From assembly GCA_024743055.1 (NCBI GenBank), contig JANSXH010000015.1:45991-109990 (forward strand): 64,000 nt of DNA, read 5' to 3'. The stretch comes from Pseudomonadota bacterium (GTDB lineage: Bacteria > Pseudomonadota > Alphaproteobacteria > Sneathiellales > Sneathiellaceae). This document shows positions 53,631-62,233 of this stretch, one piece after another. The stretch's first letter is position 1, and each line of letters begins with the position of its first letter. Both the position numbers and the translations under genes were made by a program. A model generated the notes under the pieces. That model did no database searches. It saw only the letters and a list, made by a program, of their open reading frames with translations, and had not been told where the DNA came from.

Positions 53631-54680
53631 GTGGAATTACCAGAAAAAATGTTCGGTGTCGTACTAAACGGCCATGGCGGACCAGACCAGCTTGAATTCC
53701 GAACGGACCTTCCCATGCCAAAGACTGGACCTAAAGATGTTCTTATCCGTGTCGAGGCGGCGGCCGTCAATAATACAGATATTAACACGCGCATTGGCTG
53801 GTATTCGAAAGGTGATCAGGATGCCGAAGATGCCGGATGGTCTGGCCAGGCGCTTAACTTCCCACGCATTCAAGGAGCGGATGTATGTGGGACGATCGTT
53901 GATGTTGGGGAAGGCGTGGACAAGGGTCGTATCGGCAAACGGGTGTTGATTGAACCCTGCTTACAAGAAGCGAACGGAACTCAACTGGAAACACCCTGGT
54001 ACTTCGGATCGGAGTGTGATGGTGGATTTTCAGAATATACAGTGGTTGCTGACTGTCACGCCCATAGCATAAACAGCTCGCTTACAAGCATAGAGCTGGC
54101 GTCCTTTCCCTGCTCCTATTCGACCGCCGAAAATATGTTGACGCGAGCCAATGTTAGTAAAGGTGATCGGGTGTTGGTGACGGGTGCTTCTGGCGGTGTC
54201 GGATCTGCAGCCCTTCAGCTCGCCAAAGCGCGAGGGGCAAAGGTTCTTGCTGTGACAAGCCCTTCGAAAGCCGAGGACTTGATGGCACTTGGCGCTGATC
54301 AGGTCTTGGACAGAAGTAGCTCCTATCTGGATGGTCTTGGCGCAAACAGCATTGACGTTGTGATTGACCTAGTTGCCGGAGACAAATGGCCCTCTCTCCT
54401 GGATTTGCTGTGCCCGGGAGGACGATATGCCGTCGCCGGTGCCATTGGCGGTCCAATTGTCGCGCTTGATGTGCGTACTCTCTATCTTAAAGACTTAAGC
54501 TTCTTCGGCTGCACCGTGTTGGAGTCAAAGGTATTTGGTAATCTTGTGCGCTTGATAGAAGACGGCAAGATCCGCCCGCTCGTTGCTGAGACCTTTAGCC
54601 TCAAAGACATCAGCAAGGCTCAAAAGTCGTTTGAGGAAAAATCCCACATAGGCAAAATTGTATTGGATGTCGGCCAATGA
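53631..54680 (+). CDS. Zinc-type alcohol dehydrogenase / quinone oxidoreductase family protein
   Basis: A medium-chain dehydrogenase/reductase of 349 residues. It has the GroES-like N-domain (VLIRVEAAAVNNTDINTR and GADVCGTIVDVG) and the Rossmann cofactor domain (VLVTGASGGVGSAALQLAKARG), which resembles the NADPH quinone oxidoreductase subgroup. The start is GTG at 53631, preceded by GGAGG. A zinc ligand set is not complete by eye, so it is probably zinc-independent. It is next to the sugar operon but separated by 322 bases with their own promoter region. Confidence 0.86.
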   Translation: MELPEKMFGVVLNGHGGPDQLEFRTDLPMPKTGPKDVLIRVEAAAVNNTDINTRIGWYSKGDQDAEDAGWSGQALNFPRIQGADVCGTIVDVGEGVDKGRIGKRVLIEPCLQEANGTQLETPWYFGSECDGGFSEYTVVADCHAHSINSSLTSIELASFPCSYSTAENMLTRANVSKGDRVLVTGASGGVGSAALQLAKARGAKVLAVTSPSKAEDLMALGADQVLDRSSSYLDGLGANSIDVVIDLVAGDKWPSLLDLLCPGGRYAVAGAIGGPIVALDVRTLYLKDLSFFGCTVLESKVFGNLVRLIEDGKIRPLVAETFSLKDISKAQKSFEEKSHIGKIVLDVGQ

Positions 54681-55002
54681 TGGCTGCAGGTTTTCCAGGT
54701 TGTAAGCCTCGAGATCAACGAGTTTTGCCACGCTGATTCCGAAAAATCCCTCCAAATGCATCCTTAGCAAAGCTGCAGATCCGCGCGATCAACAACGCTC
54801 CATATTAAATTTAAAAATACATTATGCTGTTGTATTTAAATAATTTTTTTGCTTCCTCGAGAGCTAATCTAGAATTTTTGTGGTACGCACCTCAAAAAAT
54901 GATGGACATGAGGTACGCACCTCATTTACTGTATTTCAGACGGCTAATGTGAATCAGAGAAAACTCTGTTACCTCGCTTTTAGCCAAACATGGGAGAAAA
55001 TT
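54681..55002. other. Promoter region of the sugar ABC transporter operon
   Basis: A 322-base region without a gene, AT-rich. It holds two copies of a 16-bp palindromic motif at 54879-54894 and 54909-54924, about 110 and 80 bases before the ATG. Nothing else was recognised. Confidence 0.6.
54879..54924. promoter_or_regulatory. Tandem LacI-type operators
   Basis: TGTGGTACGCACCTCA (54879-54894) and TGAGGTACGCACCTCA (54909-54924) are 30 bp apart, about three helical turns. Each is an even palindrome centred on CpG, with one mismatch (two in the first copy), the layout typical of LacI-family operators. The only LacI-type gene in the window is in this operon (62234-63301). Confidence 0.7.
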
Positions 55003-56322
55003 ATGAGAATTTTGAAACTTGCAACTGCAGGGGCCCTGGCGCTCTCCGCCGCTTCCTTTGCGAATACGGCCCAGGCAGAAGATCTGACTTTGTGCTGGGC
55101 AGCCTGGGACCCAGCAAATGCTCTTGTAGAGTTGAGTAAAGAGTTTGAGGCTGAAAGCGGCCATAAAATGAGCTTTGAATTCGTACCTTGGCCGAATTTT
55201 GCGGATCGCATTCTGAATGAGCTGAACTCAGGCGGAAAACTCTGCGACCTGCTGATCGGTGATAGCCAATGGATCGGTGGCGGTGCAGAGAACGGCCATT
55301 ATGTGAAATTGAACGACTTCTTCGATAAAGAAAATATCAGCATGGGCGATTTTGCAGACGCAACTGTCTATGCCTATTCCACCTGGCCAAAAGGGACTCC
55401 AAACTATTACGCCCTACCGGCCATGGGTGACGCCAACGGCTGGTTCTATCGCAAAGACTGGTTTGCGAGAGATGATATTCGCAAGGCCTTTAAGGAAGAG
55501 ACCGGACGTGAGCTCGGCGAACCTAAAACGCAAAAAGAGCTTTTGGAAATTGCTCAATTCTTCCAGGAACGCGAAATTGACGGCCAAAAAGTATATGGCG
55601 CCGCCATTTTCACGGAACGGGGATCTGAGGGAATAACTATGGGTGTCACAGGTGCGCTCTACCCTTGGGGTTTCAAATATGAAAACACCCCTGGAAAATA
55701 TGACATGGAAGGTGCGGTAAACTCACCGGAAGCCGTTGAAGCGCTTGAGTTCTACAAGGAACTCTATAAGACAGCGACACCTCCAGGATATACAAACTCC
55801 TATATGGGAGAAAGCCTGGACGCGTTTAAGTCCGGTCAGGTGGCCATGGCCATGAACTGGTTCGCCTTCTTCCCGGGTCTTTATGCGGATCCAAATACGG
55901 GTGGCGATAAAATCGACTTCTTCGTCAATCCTCCGCAAAACACTGAAGGTTCTACACTCGGCGGGCAAGGAATTTCCGTTGTTGCCTATTCTGACAAACA
56001 GGATGCGGCTCTTGAATATATCAAATGGTTCGCTCAGCCAGATGTTCAGGCAAAATGGTGGGGCCTCGGAGGATACTCTGCCCATAATTCAGTTTTGAAT
56101 GACCCTGGCTTCAAAGACAGCGCACCGTTTGCCGGTGACTTCCTTCTTGCTATGCAAAATGTGAAGGATTTCTGGCAAGAGCCCGCCTATGCGGAGCTTC
56201 TATTGGCCATGCAGAAGCGCCTGCATGACTATATTGTTGCCGATAAAGGAACAGCGCAGGAAGCTCTCGACCTTCTTGTTGAAGACTGGACAGAAGTTTT
56301 CCAGGATGAAGGCAAACTTTAG
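55003..56322 (+). CDS. CUT1-type sugar/polyol ABC transporter substrate-binding protein
   Basis: A periplasmic binding protein of 439 residues. A Sec signal peptide covers residues 1-26 (ending AQAE); the start at 55003 follows GGGAG. The mature protein has the family 1 binding-protein look: LVELSKEFEAESGHKMSFEFVPW (in part), LLIGDSQWIGG, YYALPAMGDANGWFYRKDW and VAMAMNWFAFFPG, with many exposed aromatics in the cleft as in sugar binders. The ligand cannot be read from the sequence. It starts the operon that ends past the window edge. Confidence 0.9.
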   Translation: MRILKLATAGALALSAASFANTAQAEDLTLCWAAWDPANALVELSKEFEAESGHKMSFEFVPWPNFADRILNELNSGGKLCDLLIGDSQWIGGGAENGHYVKLNDFFDKENISMGDFADATVYAYSTWPKGTPNYYALPAMGDANGWFYRKDWFARDDIRKAFKEETGRELGEPKTQKELLEIAQFFQEREIDGQKVYGAAIFTERGSEGITMGVTGALYPWGFKYENTPGKYDMEGAVNSPEAVEALEFYKELYKTATPPGYTNSYMGESLDAFKSGQVAMAMNWFAFFPGLYADPNTGGDKIDFFVNPPQNTEGSTLGGQGISVVAYSDKQDAALEYIKWFAQPDVQAKWWGLGGYSAHNSVLNDPGFKDSAPFAGDFLLAMQNVKDFWQEPAYAELLLAMQKRLHDYIVADKGTAQEALDLLVEDWTEVFQDEGKL

Positions 56323-56330
56323 GTAATATG

Positions 56331-56352
56331 GGGCCAGAGCATGCTCTGGCCC
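56331..56352 (+). terminator. Strong hairpin between binding-protein and permease genes
   Basis: Perfect 9-bp arms GGGCCAGAG and CTCTGGCCC around CATG, right after the binding-protein stop codon. No T tract follows. Hairpins at this position in ABC operons usually stabilise the upstream message and cut expression of the permease genes. Confidence 0.7.
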
Positions 56353-56423
56353 AACCTATGCCGTTACAGGATTGGCTAAGGCCGCTCCTGTAGGAAACAC
56401 TCTTTCGTCAGGAATTTCGGGAA

Positions 56424-57371
56424 ATGTCTGAAAAGACCGCAGAACGTGTCGCGAATGCTACACCGGTGCATATTGCGCGGAAAATTAAAGGTCTTTCCGA
56501 CCGAACCATTGCCTGGATATTTGTCGGCCCGACAATATTCCTACTCCTGGCAATCAATATTTTCCCGCTGATCTGGACCGTAAATTTAAGCTTTACTAAC
56601 TTTAAGGCGAACCGTATTAATCGCGCCATCGATTATGTAGGATTGCGTAATTATGAGCGGATTCTGACAGACACAGACGTCTGGCTGTCCATGCAAGCGA
56701 CCGCCCATTTCCTGTTCTGGACGATCTTTTTTCAGGTGCTTATCGGATTTACCCTGGCCTGGCTGATAAACAAGAAATTTAAAGGGAACGATCTTTGGAC
56801 AACCATCATCGTTCTGCCAATGATGCTCTCCCCGGCCGTTGTCGGGAACTTCTGGACATTTCTCTACCAGCCTCAGATTGGCCTTTTTAATTATGTGGTT
56901 GCCTTTCTAACCGGCCGGGATGCGTCTAGTTTTGAAATGTTGGGCTCCGTTGACCTGGCCCCCTGGTCGATTGTCATTGTTGATACCTGGATGTGGACCC
57001 CCTTTGTCATGCTGATCTGCCTGGCCGGCCTCAGGTCCATCCCGGATTACATCTACGAAGCGGCGGAGGTGGATCGGGCATCGAAACTCAGGCAGTTTTT
57101 CACCATTACCATCCCCATGGTTCTGCCCTTCCTGATGTTGGCGGTGCTGTTTCGGGGAATTGAAAATTTCAAGATGTTTGATCTAGTCGTGCAATTGACT
57201 GGTGGTGGACCTGGCTCAACCACAGAACTCGCCTCCATTCATTTGAAACGAGAAGCCTTTGAGAAATGGCGAACGGGATATTCCAGTGCCTTGGCGATCA
57301 TTCTTTTTGTGACCGTTTTTGGTCTCGCCTCCATCTATGTGAAGGCCCTGAATAAGGTGAAGGGGAAATGA
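56424..57371 (+). CDS. ABC transporter permease (MalF-like, CUT1)
   Basis: The first membrane subunit, 315 residues with six predicted helices. The ATPase-contact EAA loop is visible as YEAAEVDRASKLRQFFTITIPMVLPF (in pieces). A hydrophilic N-terminus of about 30 residues precedes the first helix (TIAWIFVGPTIFLLLAINIF). It overlaps the next gene by 4 bases. It is the MalF/UgpA-type partner of the downstream MalG-like permease. Confidence 0.92.
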   Translation: MSEKTAERVANATPVHIARKIKGLSDRTIAWIFVGPTIFLLLAINIFPLIWTVNLSFTNFKANRINRAIDYVGLRNYERILTDTDVWLSMQATAHFLFWTIFFQVLIGFTLAWLINKKFKGNDLWTTIIVLPMMLSPAVVGNFWTFLYQPQIGLFNYVVAFLTGRDASSFEMLGSVDLAPWSIVIVDTWMWTPFVMLICLAGLRSIPDYIYEAAEVDRASKLRQFFTITIPMVLPFLMLAVLFRGIENFKMFDLVVQLTGGGPGSTTELASIHLKREAFEKWRTGYSSALAIILFVTVFGLASIYVKALNKVKGK

Positions 57372-58306
57372 GCTTTTCAGTAACAGAGGCAACGACCCGA
57401 CAAAAATGGATGGCTGGAACCCTGGTTATTCTTTATGCCGTTATCAGTCTGATCCCACTTGTCTGGATCCTGATGACCGGGTTGAAAACACCACCGGACA
57501 GCATCAGCTATCCGCCAAAAGTGATGTTCGAGCCATCTTTGGAAGGCTACGTCAATCTGTTCACTACACGGACACGAGTTAGCAAGGAAACCCTGGAAAG
57601 TCTGCCCCCACCGGCCAATTTCGCTGAAGAAATTGTCCGCAACAGGGACATGGTGATTGCTGGGCCATCGAAGTTCGGTCAGCGCTTTATGAATTCGGTG
57701 ATTATCGGATTTGGCTCAACTTTCCTGAGCGTATTTTTAGGCACCCTCGCCGCTTATGCCTTTTCCAGGTTCCGAATACCCTTGGCCGATGACCTGCTAT
57801 TTTTCATCCTCTCGACCCGGATGATGCCGCCCATTGCGGTGGCGATCCCCATATTTCTGATGTACCGAAATATCGGTCTTTCGGACACACATCTTGGAAT
57901 GATCCTGCTCTATACTGCTGTCAATATCTCGCTGGCCGTCTGGTTGCTGAAAGGATTTATCGATGAGATCCCACGAGAATATGAAGAGGCAGCCCTGATC
58001 GATGGCTATACCCGCTTCCAGGCTTTCTACAAGGTCGTTCTGCCGCAAGCGGCAACCGGCATTGCCTCGACCGCCATCTTCTGCTTGATTTTCGCTTGGA
58101 ACGAATATGCTTTCGCCGTACTGCTAACTTCCGGTACAGCTCAGACCGCCCCTCCCTTCATCCCGACAATCATCGGGGTGGGTGGACTGGACTGGCCGGC
58201 GGTTGCAGCCGGGGCCACCCTCTTCCTGATCCCGGTCATGATCTTTACCATTATGCTTCGCAAGCATCTATTGCGCGGCATTACATTTGGGGCGGTCAGA
58301 AAATGA
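57368..58306 (+). CDS. ABC transporter permease (MalG-like, CUT1)
   Basis: The second membrane subunit, 312 residues, six helices, with the EAA loop PREYEEAALIDGYTRFQAFYKVVLPQ (in pieces). A periplasmic insert of about 45 residues between helices 1 and 2 (TRTRVSKETLESLPPPANFAEE, in pieces) is longer than in MalG. It is translationally coupled to both neighbours: a 4-base overlap with the upstream permease and with the small membrane protein downstream. Confidence 0.92.
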   Translation: MSFSVTEATTRQKWMAGTLVILYAVISLIPLVWILMTGLKTPPDSISYPPKVMFEPSLEGYVNLFTTRTRVSKETLESLPPPANFAEEIVRNRDMVIAGPSKFGQRFMNSVIIGFGSTFLSVFLGTLAAYAFSRFRIPLADDLLFFILSTRMMPPIAVAIPIFLMYRNIGLSDTHLGMILLYTAVNISLAVWLLKGFIDEIPREYEEAALIDGYTRFQAFYKVVLPQAATGIASTAIFCLIFAWNEYAFAVLLTSGTAQTAPPFIPTIIGVGGLDWPAVAAGATLFLIPVMIFTIMLRKHLLRGITFGAVRK

Positions 58307-58491
58307 GTGATTTCTTCAAAGGATTGATGCAATTCCGCCGTGGTCCCTGGGAAATGGTTGCCACCATTCTCATTGCCCTTGGTGTATTCATGCTGATGCA
58401 GCCGTTTGTTCTCTGGGCCTTCACCTACTCCTTTATCACAACTTTGATTGGCACGGTGATGTTCATCATTGTCAGCCATTTTCCGGAATAA
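58303..58491 (+). CDS. Small two-TM protein encoded inside the ABC transporter operon
   Basis: A 62-residue protein not recognised as a named family. It has two hydrophobic segments (about residues 17-35 and 38-56) and starts MSDFFKGLMQFRRGPW with a basic N-terminus, so it is a likely inner-membrane protein. Its ATG overlaps the permease stop by 4 bases and the next gene begins 3 bases after its stop. The GlpSTPQUV glycerol importer of rhizobia has a small membrane protein (DUF2160, GlpU) at a comparable place, but the sequence here does not look like DUF2160. Confidence 0.8.
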   Translation: MSDFFKGLMQFRRGPWEMVATILIALGVFMLMQPFVLWAFTYSFITTLIGTVMFIIVSHFPE

Positions 58492-58494
58492 CCC

Positions 58495-59592
58495 ATGGCC
58501 CAGATCATCATCAAAAACCTGCGCAAGGATTTCGGTAATTTTACAGCCGTCAAGGAATCCTCCTTCACCATTGAGGATGGCGAGTTCTTTATGCTGCTGG
58601 GACCATCTGGATGCGGGAAGACAACGACGTTGCGAATGATTGCGGGGCTGGAACTTCCCACTTCCGGAGAAATTTATCTTGATGGAGAAGAAATCAGTCA
58701 GCGTCCACCATCGCAACGGGATATCGCCTTCGTCTTTCAGATGTTCGCCCTTTACCCGCATTTGAATGTCCGCAAGAACATTCAGTATCCATTGGTATCA
58801 CAGGGCATGAAGAGATCTGAGATCAAAGCAAAGGTCGCCGAAGTTTCTCGTATTCTCGGAATTGAAGATATTCTCAACCGGCCGGTCGGTGGCTTGTCCG
58901 GGGGCGATCGCCAGCGCGTCGCTCTCGGACGGGCCATCGTTCGAGACCCGAAGGCTTTTATGATGGATGAACCGCTTGGCGCACTGGATGCCGAGTTTCG
59001 CGAACGCATGTCTGAAGAACTACGTGCCCTTCATGATCGCATGAACGCAACAACAGTCTATGTCACTCATGATCAGCTGGAAGCCATGCAGATGGGTGAC
59101 AAGATCGTGGTGATGAACAATGCAGTCGTCGAGCAATTCGGAACCCCTCAGGATATTTACGATATGCCTGCGACCATGTTCGTTGCCGACTTTATCGGTT
59201 CCCCTTCTATGAATTTCCTGGAATTCAACGGGGCTGTTGCAGAAGGCACCTCATCTGTCTCCCTGAACGGGCAGGAGGTTTCTGTGCCGGTGCAACGGCA
59301 AGGAGTAACTGGAAACCTGGTCTTCGGTATCCGGCCGGAACATATCAGTTTCTCAGATGATGGCGATTATCGCGGAGAGATCCTTGCGACAGAGTATCTT
59401 GGGACGACTCAAATAGTGACCATCAATACGGCAAATGGTGACCTCAAGGCGCGCATTAATGCCGATCTGCCGGCAACCGTCGGAGACAAGGTGGGTCTTA
59501 GTTTCAATCCAAAAACTGTCACCCTGTTCGATGCGGATACCGGGCAGGCACTCCTGTCGGATCTGAATAAGGAGGTCCTCGCACATGGCTGA
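58495..59592 (+). CDS. ABC transporter ATPase 1 (UgpC/MalK-like)
   Basis: A 365-residue ATPase of the MalK type. Walker A is LGPSGCGKTTTLRMI, the signature is LSGGDRQRVALGRAI (note GGDRQ rather than GGQRQ), and Walker B is AFMMDEPLGALDA. A C-terminal TOBE/OB regulatory domain follows (residues about 240-360, with VFGIRPEHISFSDDG). It works with a second ATPase in the same operon, a two-ATPase arrangement. Confidence 0.92.
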   Translation: MAQIIIKNLRKDFGNFTAVKESSFTIEDGEFFMLLGPSGCGKTTTLRMIAGLELPTSGEIYLDGEEISQRPPSQRDIAFVFQMFALYPHLNVRKNIQYPLVSQGMKRSEIKAKVAEVSRILGIEDILNRPVGGLSGGDRQRVALGRAIVRDPKAFMMDEPLGALDAEFRERMSEELRALHDRMNATTVYVTHDQLEAMQMGDKIVVMNNAVVEQFGTPQDIYDMPATMFVADFIGSPSMNFLEFNGAVAEGTSSVSLNGQEVSVPVQRQGVTGNLVFGIRPEHISFSDDGDYRGEILATEYLGTTQIVTINTANGDLKARINADLPATVGDKVGLSFNPKTVTLFDADTGQALLSDLNKEVLAHG

Positions 59593-60592
59593 AGTCGTCC
59601 TTTCAAGTGTATCTAAATCATTTGGCTCAACGATAGCTCTTGAAGATGTTTCTTTGACTGTCCCGGATGGGGCATTTGTTGTCTTGCTCGGTCCAACTGG
59701 CGCCGGAAAGACCACGATGCTGCGCCTAATATCCGGTCTGGAAAGGCTGGATGCGGGAGACATTCATATCGGCGGGCGCAAGGTAAATACGGAAACTCCT
59801 GCTCAGCGGGATGTTGCCATGGTGTTTCAACAATATTCTCTCTACCCGCATCTCACGGTCCGTCAAAATCTGGAGTTTCCACTCCGCTCGCCTATCTTGA
59901 ACACGGCTGAGGATGAAATAAAGCGTAAGGTGAATGAAGTCGCGGATATACTGCAAATCCCCCACAAGCTCGACAACAAGGCTACCGAACTGTCCGGCGG
60001 GGAAATGCAGCGTGTCTCCATTGGCAGAGCCCTAGTGCGCGATCCCTCCATCTATCTTATGGATGAGCCATTAAGTTCTTTGGACGCCAAGTTGCGAACG
60101 GACCTGAGGGTTGAATTGAAGCGCATTCAAGCTAATCTAGGGGCAACATTCCTGTATGTCACCCATGATCAGATTGAAGCCATGACTATGGCAACCCATG
60201 TCGGTGTCTTGAATGAGGGTAAACTAGTACAATTTGGCACTCCGCGCGAGATCTATGAAAATCCCAACAGTATTTATGTAGCCAGTCGACTCGGCTTGCC
60301 AAGAATAAACATCCTCCCCTCCGAAATATTTTCCTCTTCCGCTGCTGGCGCCGTGACGACAGGCATGCGGCCGGAGCATATTCGTCAGGGTTCTGGCGCT
60401 TCCGCGGAAGTGGTCCGGGTTGAACATCTGGGTGACCAGACCCGCCTTCACCTGACCTTGCAAGGTCACGAAATAACAACTTTGGCGGAGCCCGGACGCA
60501 GCTATGAAAGAGGTTCAGAGATTAAAATAGAGCCGAAAGATCCACTCTATTTTGATGAGAATGGCAACAGGATTTTTGGGAGATCGATATGA
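59585..60592 (+). CDS. ABC transporter ATPase 2 (UgpC/MalK-like)
   Basis: A second, different MalK-type ATPase, 335 residues. Walker A is LGPTGAGKTTMLRLI, the signature is LSGGEMQRVSIGRAL and Walker B is IYLMDEPLSSLDA; the TOBE domain is shorter (GMRPEHIRQG near residue 260). It overlaps the first ATPase by 8 bases and dhaK by 4. Pairs of distinct ATPases are typical of the glycerol-type GlpS-GlpT and related polyol importers, and a heterodimer is likely. Confidence 0.92.
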   Translation: MAEVVLSSVSKSFGSTIALEDVSLTVPDGAFVVLLGPTGAGKTTMLRLISGLERLDAGDIHIGGRKVNTETPAQRDVAMVFQQYSLYPHLTVRQNLEFPLRSPILNTAEDEIKRKVNEVADILQIPHKLDNKATELSGGEMQRVSIGRALVRDPSIYLMDEPLSSLDAKLRTDLRVELKRIQANLGATFLYVTHDQIEAMTMATHVGVLNEGKLVQFGTPREIYENPNSIYVASRLGLPRINILPSEIFSSSAAGAVTTGMRPEHIRQGSGASAEVVRVEHLGDQTRLHLTLQGHEITTLAEPGRSYERGSEIKIEPKDPLYFDENGNRIFGRSI

Positions 60593-62223
60593 ACCAATTC
60601 ATCAATGAAAAAGAACATCTCGTGCCCAACGCCTTGGACGGATTGCTCAACACCTCCGGTGGTACACTTGCTCGGCTTGACGGTTATCCACATATCAAAG
60701 TGGTTTTGCGCGCTGATTGGGATAAGTCGAAAGTCGCCTTGATTTCTGGCGGTGGCTCCGGACATGAACCGGCCCATGCCGGCTTTGTCGGACGGGGCAT
60801 GCTGACGGCAGCCGTGTGTGGCGAGGTTTTTGCCTCCCCTTCCGCAGATGCGGTTCTTGCGGCAATCCTTGCGGTCACCGGAGAATCTGGATGCTTATTG
60901 ATCGTCAAAAACTATACCGGTGATCGGCTGAATTTTGGTCTGGCAGCAGAGCGGGCTCGAGCCTTCGGCTTGAAGGTCGAAATGGTGGTGGTGAATGACG
61001 ACATTGCTCTGCCAGATCTGCCTCAGCCACGCGGGGTCGCTGGAACCTTATTCCTGCATAAGATCGCCGGTGCAGCGGCAGAAGAAAATGTGTCTCTTGG
61101 TGAAATAACCGAAATCGCTCATGAAGTAATCGGTGAAATTTCATCCATAGGCATGTCTCTCGATACTTGTACTGTCCCGGGATCCCAAAAAGAGGACCGC
61201 ATTGCACCTGGAAAGGCCGAACTCGGCTTGGGCATTCATGGTGAGGCCGGGGTAGAGCAGGTTGTCTTTGACTCGGCGCAACTGGCCATGTCCCAAGTCC
61301 TGGAAAAGCTAGGTGACAGGCTGGGATCTGAAAAGCATGTCGCCTTGCTGAATAATCTCGGATCAACCACACCGTTGGAAATGTCAGTGCTCGCCAATGA
61401 ACTGGTAACATCGGAATATGCAGGCAATATTACTCATATTATTGGTCCTGCCCCGCTCATGACTTCTTTGGACATGCACGGTTTCTCGGTGTCCGTTATG
61501 CCGCTTAAAGATAAATGGAAGGCGGCTCTCGAGGCATCGGTTGAACTCAGTGCCTGGCCAGCCATGACAGCTCTTCAACCCGCAAATGTAAAGCCGCTCC
61601 CGGATGGCTTGAGCCCCATCAAGCCCATTGCATCAGAAAATGCGAGGACACGAGCCGTCATCGAAGCCTGCTGCGATTTACTTGAGGCTGCAGAGCCAGA
61701 TCTCAATCAGCTCGATCTGAAATCCGGGGATGGTGACACGGGCAGCACTCTGGCGACCGCCGCCCGAGCCTTGAAGGGCAGCCTGGATCGTATGCCGCTG
61801 GCTGATCTTACGCAGCTATTCCGAGCTATTGGCAATGAGCTTAGCCAAACTATGGGAGGTTCCTCCGGCGTTATTTTGGCCATCTTTTTTGGCGCTGCCG
61901 GCGATGCTTTTGCCAATGGCAAGCCAACGGCAGCCTCACTCGCAGCTGGATTAAAGAGAATAAGCGAAGTTGGCGGCGCCCAAAAAGGCGATCGGACGAT
62001 GATCGATGCGTTGGAGCCAGCACTTGAGGCCTTGCCAAACGGTCTTAAAAATGCCGCCGTTGCCGCAAGAGAAGGGGCGGATGCCACAGCTAAAATCGGT
62101 CGGGCAAAAGCCGGTCGGGCCACCTACGTGCCGGAAAGCAATCTGATTGGCAATAATGACCCAGGCGCCGAGGCAGTTGCCTTGCTGTTTGAAGGTCTAG
62201 CGCAAGCGCTTGAGGGAAAATAG
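60589..62223 (+). CDS. Dihydroxyacetone kinase-type ketose kinase (DhaK-DhaL fusion)
   Basis: A cytoplasmic ATP-dependent kinase, 544 residues. The DhaK domain (about 1-330) carries SGGGSGHEPAHAGFVG and the catalytic His217, which forms a hemiaminal with the ketose (LGLGIHGEAGV). The DhaL domain (about 345-544) has the Mg-ATP aspartates in SGDGDTGSTL (380-385) and MGGSSGVI. Such ATP-type fused kinases act on dihydroxyacetone or on C4 ketoses such as erythrulose. With an importer and isomerase in the same operon the substrate is probably a short-chain ketose from an imported sugar or polyol. Confidence 0.93.
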   Translation: MNQFINEKEHLVPNALDGLLNTSGGTLARLDGYPHIKVVLRADWDKSKVALISGGGSGHEPAHAGFVGRGMLTAAVCGEVFASPSADAVLAAILAVTGESGCLLIVKNYTGDRLNFGLAAERARAFGLKVEMVVVNDDIALPDLPQPRGVAGTLFLHKIAGAAAEENVSLGEITEIAHEVIGEISSIGMSLDTCTVPGSQKEDRIAPGKAELGLGIHGEAGVEQVVFDSAQLAMSQVLEKLGDRLGSEKHVALLNNLGSTTPLEMSVLANELVTSEYAGNITHIIGPAPLMTSLDMHGFSVSVMPLKDKWKAALEASVELSAWPAMTALQPANVKPLPDGLSPIKPIASENARTRAVIEACCDLLEAAEPDLNQLDLKSGDGDTGSTLATAARALKGSLDRMPLADLTQLFRAIGNELSQTMGGSSGVILAIFFGAAGDAFANGKPTAASLAAGLKRISEVGGAQKGDRTMIDALEPALEALPNGLKNAAVAAREGADATAKIGRAKAGRATYVPESNLIGNNDPGAEAVALLFEGLAQALEGK

Positions 62224-62233
62224 GACGACAGGC

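Noticed and set aside
58303..58491. Calling the small membrane protein DUF2160 (GlpU)
   Set aside because: Only the gene position fits; residue pattern does not resemble the DUF2160 proteins I know.
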